A DNA stretch of 18,019 bases from Eubacteriaceae bacterium UBA7485. Lineage in GTDB: Bacteria; Bacillota; Clostridia; Eubacteriales; Eubacteriaceae. The translations under genes and the position numbers were made by a program. The stretch spans positions 7,534 through 25,552 of the forward strand of contig DLOL01000087.1 of assembly GCA_002478485.1 (NCBI GenBank). Reading direction: 5' to 3'. Positions 13,251 to 18,019 of the stretch are shown here, in pieces (within the stretch, counting starts at the first letter, position 1; every line of letters starts with the position of its first letter). Under the pieces are notes generated by a model. That model saw nothing but the letters and a program-made list of their open reading frames with translations. It did no database searches and was not told the origin of the DNA.

Positions 13251-15407
13251 CTAAAGATGGAGGACCCGATCTTTTATTTCCTGGGTTCTTCCCTGATTCC
13301 AGAACTGACTTCCAATGTAACCACAGGTTCTCCGGGCAACGGATAACGTCTTCTGGTCCCTGTTTCCGCAGTTTGGACACTCCCACAAAAGTTTGTGATC
13401 TTCCTCTACGATTTCAATTTCGCCGTTATATCCACAGGCGGAACAGTAATCTGATTTTGTGTTTAGCTCTGCGTACATGATGTGTTCATAAATAAACTGG
13501 ATGACCGAGACCACTGCAGGGATATTATCAAGCATATCCGGTATCTCAACATAGCTGATCGCGCCGCCTTTGGAAAGTTCCTGGAACTGGGACTCAAATG
13601 CAAGTTTCGAAAACGCGTCGATCTCTTCCGTCACGTTCACATGATAACTATTGGTGATGTATCCCTTATCCGTAATCCCCTCAATAATTCCAAACCGCTT
13701 TTGGAGGCATTTGGCGAATTTATAAGTCGTCGATTCAATGGGAGATCCGTAGATACTATAAGCGATATTCTCTTTTTCCGTCCATCTCTCGCAGGCTTCA
13801 TTCATATGCCGCATGACATCCAAAGCGAATGGTGTAGCTGATGGATCGGTGTGAGTGGTTCCCTTCATAAAACGGACACATTCATAAAGACCTGCATATC
13901 CGAGCGAGATGGTAGAATAACCGCCATAAAGAAGCTTATCGATAGTCTCCCCCTTTTTCAGACGCGCTAGCGCGCCGTCTTGCCAAAGGATTGGTGCTGC
14001 GTCAGAAAGAGTCCCTTTGAGCCGTTTGTGGCGGCATATCAGAGCACGGTGGCAGAGTTCCAAACGCTCATCAAAAATCTCCCAGAAGCGGTTCTCGTCT
14101 CCTCCCGAACTGAGGGCAATATCCACTAGATTTAAGGTGACCACGCCCTGGTTGAAACGTCCGTAAAACTTATAGTTCCCGTCTTCATCTTTCCAGGGGC
14201 TCAGAGCACTTCTGCACCCCATAACCGGAAAGCAGTTTCCTTCCTTTAACTCAAACATTTTCTTTTCCGAGATATAATCCGGCACCATTCGTTTAGCTGT
14301 GCATTTGGCTGCAAGTTCGGTTAGATAGAAATACGCTCCGTCCTCGTAGACATTATCTTCTTCGAGGACATAAATCAGTTTCGGAAAAGCCGGCGTAACC
14401 CATACGCCCTGTGCATTTTTAACACCCTGGATCCGCTGTTTGAGCATCTCTTCAATGATCAGCGCAAGATCTCTCTTCTCTCTATCATTCTTTGCTTCAT
14501 TCAGATACATAAACACTGTCAGGAACGGTGCTTGTCCGTTCGTCGTCATTAATGTGATGATTTGATATTGAATGGTCTGAACGCCCTTCTGGATTTCTCG
14601 GTAAAGTCTTGTTTCGACGATCTTGTCAAACGTCTCAGGACTCATTTCCGCCCCGCTCATTTCAATCTCTTCGAAAACCTCAGAACGGATTTTTTTCCTC
14701 GACACTTCCACAAACGGTGCGAGATGCGCTAGTGAGATACTTTGACCTCCATACTGGTTCGAGGCAACTTGCGCAATGATTTGCGTGGCGATGTTGCAGG
14801 CCGTTGAGAAACTGTGGGGACGGTCAATTTTCACTTCGCTAATCACAGTTCCGTTTTGCAACATATCTTCAAGATTAACCAAATCGCAATTATGCATATG
14901 TTGAGCAAAGTAATCTGAATCATGAAAATGAATCAGCCCGTCTTCGTGAGCTTGCACAATATCCTGCGGAAGAAGCATCCGCTTGGTCAGTTCCTTACTG
15001 ACTTCTCCGGCCATATAGTCACGCTGCACACTGTTTACCACAGCATCTTTATTCGAGTTTTCTTCCAGAACATCCGCGTTGTTTCCTTCGATTAATGTCA
15101 GGATTCGATCATCTGTAGAATTGGCTTTACGGACCAGGGAACGCGTATAACGATATTTTACATAGAGTCTTGCAATTTCGAATGCACCTTTGGACATAAT
15201 CTGCTCTTCGACCATATCCTGAATCTCTTCAACTGGAATGGCTCGGTTGAGCTTATCGCACCGGTATTCGATATAATCAGCGATGTCTTCGATTTGTTCT
15301 GGAGTCAGAAGCTGCCTTGTGCCCTGCTTGTTGGCTTTTGTGACAGCAATCTTGATCTTCTCTTTGTTAAAATCCGCCTCTGTTCCGTTTCTCTTGATAA
15401 TCTTCAT
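13251..15407 (-). CDS. nrdD: Anaerobic ribonucleoside-triphosphate reductase (class III)
   Basis: A 718-residue enzyme that reduces ribonucleoside triphosphates to deoxy forms in the absence of oxygen, using a glycyl radical installed by NrdG. Residues 1 to about 95 form an ATP-cone (MKIIKRNGTEADFNKEKI start), the catalytic barrel follows, and near the end are four zinc-binding cysteines C655-x2-C658 and C677-x2-C680. The glycyl-radical motif is RRTCGYIG, with G696 the likely radical residue. The ATG at 15407 is chosen, since AAAGGA lies seven bases upstream; an adjacent TTG one codon earlier is less likely. Two NrdR-box-like sites precede it. Class III enzymes mark anaerobic growth. Confidence 0.97.
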   Translation of the reverse strand: MKIIKRNGTEADFNKEKIKIAVTKANKQGTRQLLTPEQIEDIADYIEYRCDKLNRAIPVEEIQDMVEEQIMSKGAFEIARLYVKYRYTRSLVRKANSTDDRILTLIEGNNADVLEENSNKDAVVNSVQRDYMAGEVSKELTKRMLLPQDIVQAHEDGLIHFHDSDYFAQHMHNCDLVNLEDMLQNGTVISEVKIDRPHSFSTACNIATQIIAQVASNQYGGQSISLAHLAPFVEVSRKKIRSEVFEEIEMSGAEMSPETFDKIVETRLYREIQKGVQTIQYQIITLMTTNGQAPFLTVFMYLNEAKNDREKRDLALIIEEMLKQRIQGVKNAQGVWVTPAFPKLIYVLEEDNVYEDGAYFYLTELAAKCTAKRMVPDYISEKKMFELKEGNCFPVMGCRSALSPWKDEDGNYKFYGRFNQGVVTLNLVDIALSSGGDENRFWEIFDERLELCHRALICRHKRLKGTLSDAAPILWQDGALARLKKGETIDKLLYGGYSTISLGYAGLYECVRFMKGTTHTDPSATPFALDVMRHMNEACERWTEKENIAYSIYGSPIESTTYKFAKCLQKRFGIIEGITDKGYITNSYHVNVTEEIDAFSKLAFESQFQELSKGGAISYVEIPDMLDNIPAVVSVIQFIYEHIMYAELNTKSDYCSACGYNGEIEIVEEDHKLLWECPNCGNRDQKTLSVARRTCGYIGSQFWNQGRTQEIKDRVLHL

Positions 15408-15523
15408 CAAAATGTCCTTTCAGGTTCTCAAGCTTCCAAGGCCGAACAAATCAAAGCTTAAGAATTTTTAAGATTCCCTTCTCCCGGAATCTTTTCCATT
15501 TCTGTTCTGCCTATAAGGATATA

Positions 15524-15539
15524 CCACAAGATATTGAAT
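15524..15539 (-). promoter_or_regulatory. NrdR box, proximal copy
   Basis: CCACAAGATATTGAAT matches the NrdR consensus acaCwAtATaTwGtgt at about 12 of 16 positions, including the CaA-ATaT-TG core. It is exactly 31 bp from a second copy, the known spacing for NrdR pairs. NrdR represses ribonucleotide reductase genes when dATP is high. Confidence 0.7.
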
Positions 15540-15554
15540 TTAAAGAATTGATTT

Positions 15555-15570
15555 AATCTAGATAGTGTAG
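15555..15570 (-). promoter_or_regulatory. NrdR box, distal copy
   Basis: AATCTAGATAGTGTAG is a weaker match that keeps the C-T-A and A-T and T-G-T core positions. It overlaps the likely -10 of the nrdD promoter, where NrdR binding would block transcription. Confidence 0.55.
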
Positions 15571-15592
15571 TATAAGCAGTAAATAGAATCAA
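15564..15592 (-). promoter_or_regulatory. nrdD promoter
   Basis: On the minus strand TTGATT (15587-15592) and TACACT (15564-15569) are 17 bp apart. An alternative -10, TATACT, lies at 15569-15574. Transcription would start near 15557, giving a leader of about 150 bases. Confidence 0.55.
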
Positions 15593-15719
15593 TTTTGTGA
15601 AAAAGATTGCATGAATGCAGAGAGGTGTGAAATCGGATATCGACGGAAAATGAAGCAAAATTGTATGTAAATCAAAAACAAAGAAAAATAAAAGATGAAA
15701 AACTTAAGTTTTATTTCAT

Positions 15720-15752
15720 AAAAAGATCCCCTGAAGTAAATCTTCAGGGGAT
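15720..15752 (-). terminator. Rho-independent terminator of rplM-rpsI
   Basis: ATCCCCTGAAG (15726-15736) and CTTCAGGGGAT (15742-15752) form an 11-pair stem with a five-base loop, followed on the minus strand by CTTTTT. It starts 15 bases after the rpsI stop. Confidence 0.92.
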
Positions 15753-15767
15753 TGAGAATTCGTAGAA

Positions 15768-16163
15768 TTATCTCTTTGAGAACTGTGGCGCTCTTCTTGC
15801 TTTTTTAAGACCGTATTTCTTACGTTCTGTCATACGGGAGTCACGTGTTAAGTAACCCGCGCGTTTGATTTCAGGACGAAGGTTCGGATCTGCTTCACAA
15901 AGCGCACGCGCGATACCCATACGGATTGCACCGGACTGGCCTGTGAATCCGCCACCCTTTACGTTCACGATAACGTCAAACTGGTGTTCAGTTCCTGTTA
16001 ATACTAACGGCTGCTTTGCAACCATCTTGAGTGTGTCAAGTCCGCCGAAGAAATCGTCCAGCGATCTGCCGTTAATGACGAATTTTCCATCCCCAGGGAT
16101 GAGTCTGACACGTGCAACGGATGTCTTTCTTCTGCCGGTTCCAAAATACTGTACGGTAGCCAT
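15768..16163 (-). CDS. rpsI: 30S ribosomal protein S9
   Basis: A 131-residue S9 with the typical N-terminus ([16 protein letters not shown]) and the invariant basic C-terminal tail ending FSKR, which reaches the P-site tRNA. Length is normal. The ATG has AAGGAAGG upstream. It starts 13 bases after the rplM stop and is co-transcribed with it, ending at a strong terminator. Confidence 0.98.
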   Translation of the reverse strand: MATVQYFGTGRRKTSVARVRLIPGDGKFVINGRSLDDFFGGLDTLKMVAKQPLVLTGTEHQFDVIVNVKGGGFTGQSGAIRMGIARALCEADPNLRPEIKRAGYLTRDSRMTERKKYGLKKARRAPQFSKR

Positions 16164-16176
16164 GATTTATCCTTCC

Positions 16177-16629
16177 TTAATTCTTTCTCGTTTTGATTTC
16201 TAAAACTTCCGGTTTCTGTGCTTCATGCGGATGATCCGGTCCAGCATAAACTTTCAGCTTTGAGTAAATCTGATTCGAGAGCTTGTTCTTCGGAAGCATG
16301 CCCTTAACCGCGTGTTCGATCACTCTTTCCGGCTTTTCCTGCATCATCTTGCGGTAAGTCGTTTCCTTACGACCTCCGAGATATCCGGAGTGGGTCACAT
16401 ACATTTTCTGATCAAGCTTTTTACCAGTTAAAGCAACTTTGTCAGCGTTAACGACGATCACGAAATCTCCGCAATCGAGATTCGGTGTGAAATTCGGCTT
16501 ATCCTTGCCTCTTAAAATATTTGCAATCTGTGTCGCGAGTCGACCTAATACGAGTCCTTCTGCGTCCACAACATACCATTTGCGTTCGATATCCTGCTTC
16601 TTAGCAGAGACTGTTGCGTTTGAGTTCAT
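16177..16629 (-). CDS. rplM: 50S ribosomal protein L13
   Basis: A 150-residue L13, an early-assembling large-subunit protein. [18 protein letters not shown] near the N-terminus and the [21 protein letters not shown] segment are diagnostic. The ATG at 16629 is chosen because AGGAG lies six to seven bases upstream; the frame is open for 11 more codons without a better site. The N-terminus is slightly longer than in Bacillus (about 12 residues before the conserved KW). A consensus promoter and a structured leader precede it. Confidence 0.97.
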   Translation of the reverse strand: MNSNATVSAKKQDIERKWYVVDAEGLVLGRLATQIANILRGKDKPNFTPNLDCGDFVIVVNADKVALTGKKLDQKMYVTHSGYLGGRKETTYRKMMQEKPERVIEHAVKGMLPKNKLSNQIYSKLKVYAGPDHPHEAQKPEVLEIKTRKN

Positions 16630-16704
16630 CCCATACTCCTTTAAAGATTTGGATTCCGGCAAAGTGGGAGGTTGCCGGACGGGGCATCGTCTCTTTGGAC
16701 GTCC
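16630..16704 (-). promoter_or_regulatory. Candidate L13 leader RNA (autoregulatory)
   Basis: The 75-base leader has CCGGCAA/TTGCCGG (16656-16662 with 16672-16678). It also has GGACG (16677-16681), which can pair with CGTCC (16700-16704) or, through GACG (16678-16681), with CGTC at 16688-16691. These alternatives exclude one another, as expected for a switch. Firmicutes rplM operons commonly carry an L13 leader. I have not been able to confirm a match to that family. Confidence 0.5.
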
Positions 16705-16709
16705 TTTAT

Positions 16710-16738
16710 ATTTTATTGGGTTTACTTAGAGTTGTCAA
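16710..16738 (-). promoter_or_regulatory. rplM-rpsI promoter
   Basis: On the minus strand TTGACA (16733-16738), a 17-bp spacer and TAAAAT (16710-16715) form a near-consensus sigma-A promoter. Transcription would start near 16703, matching the start of the leader fold. Confidence 0.9.
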
Positions 16739-16755
16739 GGGATTTCACTTGACAA
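16732..16755. repeat. Inverted repeat overlapping the rplM -35 box
   Basis: TTGTCAAG (16732-16739) and CTTGACAA (16748-16755) are perfect eight-base arms around an eight-base centre, just after truA. Each arm contains TTGACA on one strand. It may act as an operator or as a weak 3' hairpin for truA. Confidence 0.45.
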
Positions 16756-16769
16756 ATCCAAATCATCAC

Positions 16770-17519
16770 CTATTTATAGACGACCTGGTCAAGAATAAGC
16801 CCCTGAGGCGGAGCGGTGGGTCCCGCATCTTTCCGATTTCCGCTTATCAGGCTCTTTTTGATTTGATCAGGGCTGATTCTGCCCTGCCCGGCCTGTACAA
16901 GCGTCCCCACCATAATCCTCACCATATTGTAAAGAAAGCCGTCTCCAGTTACAGTAAAGGTATAAACCTTTCCGAAATCAGAGTCTTCCTGATTCACCTC
17001 AAACCGGAATATGGTTCTCTCCGTTGTCTTGACGGAGCTCCCGGAAGCACAATAAGCCTTAAAATCATGCTTTCCGACATACTCAAAAGCGCATCTTCTC
17101 ATTTGATTCAGATCAAGACTGTAAGGAATCTGCCATTCATAATCTAAAGTAAACGGGGATGGAACGTCAGAAGACCTGACCCGGTAGATATAGGTTTTTT
17201 GTTTCGCATTTCTGAGCGGGTGAAAACCTTCAGACGCAAGAGAGGCCTGAAGAATTCTAATATCATCCGGAAGGTTTGCATTTAAAGCCTTCTTAAGTGT
17301 TACGGGAGAAAAGGATTTATCGCCTTCAATCAGGACAACTTGCCCCTTTGCGTGCACGCCTGCATCGGTTCGGCCTGAACCCGTTACTTTGGACTTTCCA
17401 AAGCCGATTTTATTTAAGGCCTTATAAATTTCCTCCTGAACGGAACGTGCATTTTTCTGAATCTGCCATCCTGAGTAGCGGGTACCTTTATAGGCAACCG
17501 TGAGCTGATAACGGTACAT
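16770..17519 (-). CDS. truA: tRNA pseudouridine(38-40) synthase
   Basis: A 249-residue TruA that makes pseudouridine at positions 38-40 of the anticodon arm. The catalytic aspartate is D52 in GSGRTDAGVHA. Two adjacent ATGs occur (17522 and 17519). The second is preferred because AAGGA lies five bases before it but only two before the first. The ribosome binding site overlaps the ecfT stop, which ends eight bases upstream. No U-run terminator follows, so read-through into rplM is possible, as in other Firmicutes. Confidence 0.96.
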   Translation of the reverse strand: MYRYQLTVAYKGTRYSGWQIQKNARSVQEEIYKALNKIGFGKSKVTGSGRTDAGVHAKGQVVLIEGDKSFSPVTLKKALNANLPDDIRILQASLASEGFHPLRNAKQKTYIYRVRSSDVPSPFTLDYEWQIPYSLDLNQMRRCAFEYVGKHDFKAYCASGSSVKTTERTIFRFEVNQEDSDFGKVYTFTVTGDGFLYNMVRIMVGTLVQAGQGRISPDQIKKSLISGNRKDAGPTAPPQGLILDQVVYK

Positions 17520-17527
17520 CATGATCC

Positions 17528-18019
17528 TTAATAAGTCTTCAGCCAAGCGGGAAGCATGTCAACCGGAATAAACTTACTATAAATCATCAGCCCGATCATC
17601 GCAAACATGACGATATAGACAATCATATCCCGTCTCTCATACATCAGTTTATTTAACCTTGTTCTTCCCTCTCCACCTCGATAGCATCGCGCTTCCATCG
17701 CAATGGCAAGCTCGTCGGCCCGTCTGAATGAAGATACAAACAGTGGAACTAGGATTGGGACCATAGCCTGCGCTCTTTGAATGATATTTCCTGAATCAAG
17801 CTGCGCGCCCCTGGCTTTTTGGGCCTTCATGATCTTGTCCGTTTCGTCCATCAGGGTCGGGATAAACCGGAGCGCGATCGACATCATCATCGATAGTTCA
17901 TGAGCGTACCGCCTGACAAATGGAATGTAATTGGCGCAGGCCTCCATTCCGTCCGTCAGGTCAATCGGAGAAGTCGTAAGGGTCATCAATGAAGTTCCTG
18001 TCACCAGGAAAATAAGCCT
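17528..18019 (-). CDS. ecfT: ECF transporter transmembrane protein EcfT (partial)
   Basis: The C-terminal 163 residues of EcfT, the membrane scaffold of energy-coupling-factor vitamin/metal importers, whose frame is open to the window edge. The conserved [11 protein letters not shown] region, a cytoplasmic loop with ARG-type coupling motifs (KAQKARGAQ, then [10 protein letters not shown]) that contact the EcfA ATPases, and final hydrophobic helices are present. It lies just before truA as in Bacillus (ecfA-ecfA'-ecfT-truA). The ATPase genes should be immediately upstream, outside the window. Confidence 0.95.
   Translation of the reverse strand, partial: RLIFLVTGTSLMTLTTSPIDLTDGMEACANYIPFVRRYAHELSMMMSIALRFIPTLMDETDKIMKAQKARGAQLDSGNIIQRAQAMVPILVPLFVSSFRRADELAIAMEARCYRGGEGRTRLNKLMYERRDMIVYIVMFAMIGLMIYSKFIPVDMLPAWLKTY

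Larger units (their letters stand above)
15408..15767. other. nrdD control region and rpsI 3' end (no gene)
   Basis: This 360-bp gap contains, from left to right, a roughly 150-base nrdD leader with two stem candidates, two NrdR-box-like sites over a promoter, an unexplained AT-rich stretch (about 15593-15719), and the rpsI terminator. No coding sequence is credible. The leader stems are AAGATTCC-8-GGAATCTT (15470-15493) and a longer one whose arms contain AAGCTT (near 15430 and 15456). Confidence 0.6.

Noticed and set aside
2877..15620. The 11-mer CATGAATGCAG shared by the eda 3' hairpin and the nrdD upstream region
   Set aside because: Shared 11-mers are expected many times by chance in 18 kb, and the flanking sequences differ.

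Overview
The window looks like chromosomal DNA of an anaerobic, moderate-GC Bacillota (Firmicutes). An Erysipelotrichia-like lineage is my guess from protein style, not something I can prove here. Support comes from strong AGGAGG-type ribosome binding sites, Rho-independent terminators with U-runs, the conserved Gram-positive order ecfT-truA-rplM-rpsI, an oxygen-sensitive class III ribonucleotide reductase, and an ECF transporter subunit. No rRNA, tRNA, CRISPR array, insertion sequence or phage gene is visible.

Layout. (1) About 1-6480 is a sugar-acid and glycan module. On the minus strand are a family 3 glycosidase and the first 24 codons of a following gene, perhaps a transporter. Divergent from them on the plus strand is KDPG aldolase (eda). 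Then, on the minus strand, comes a uxuB-uxaC pair (fructuronate reductase and uronate isomerase). Together these give the first two steps and the last step of glucuronate breakdown: UxaC makes fructuronate, UxuB makes mannonate, and Eda splits KDPG into pyruvate and glyceraldehyde-3-phosphate. Mannonate dehydratase (uxuA) and KDG kinase (kdgK) must lie elsewhere. (2) 6494-8364 is typA/bipA with its own terminator. (3) 8509-9939 is an unrecognised membrane protein with a long acidic cytoplasmic tail carrying repeated T-x-x-(hydrophobic) motifs and a Ser/Thr/Asn/Gln-rich outer part. It is divergent from a TetR-type regulator at 10126-10707. (4) 10739-12514 holds an SDR oxidoreductase divergent from a family 8 glycosyltransferase. 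(5) 12535-15407 is nrdD-nrdG, the anaerobic ribonucleotide reductase and its activase. Upstream of nrdD are two NrdR-box-like sites exactly 31 bp apart overlapping a sigma-A-type promoter. (6) 15768-18019 is the housekeeping run ecfT (partial)-truA-rplM-rpsI, with a strong promoter and a structured leader in front of rplM.

The regions least explained by known genes are the acidic membrane protein and the 480-bp space between the convergent eda and uxaC genes. That space holds a good plus-strand promoter (TTTACA-17 bp-TATTAT) whose spacer is filled by a 19-bp near-perfect palindrome, plus a cre-like site and several hairpins, but no credible gene. I did not find a clear new multi-gene system. 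These two places are the best candidates for something undescribed.
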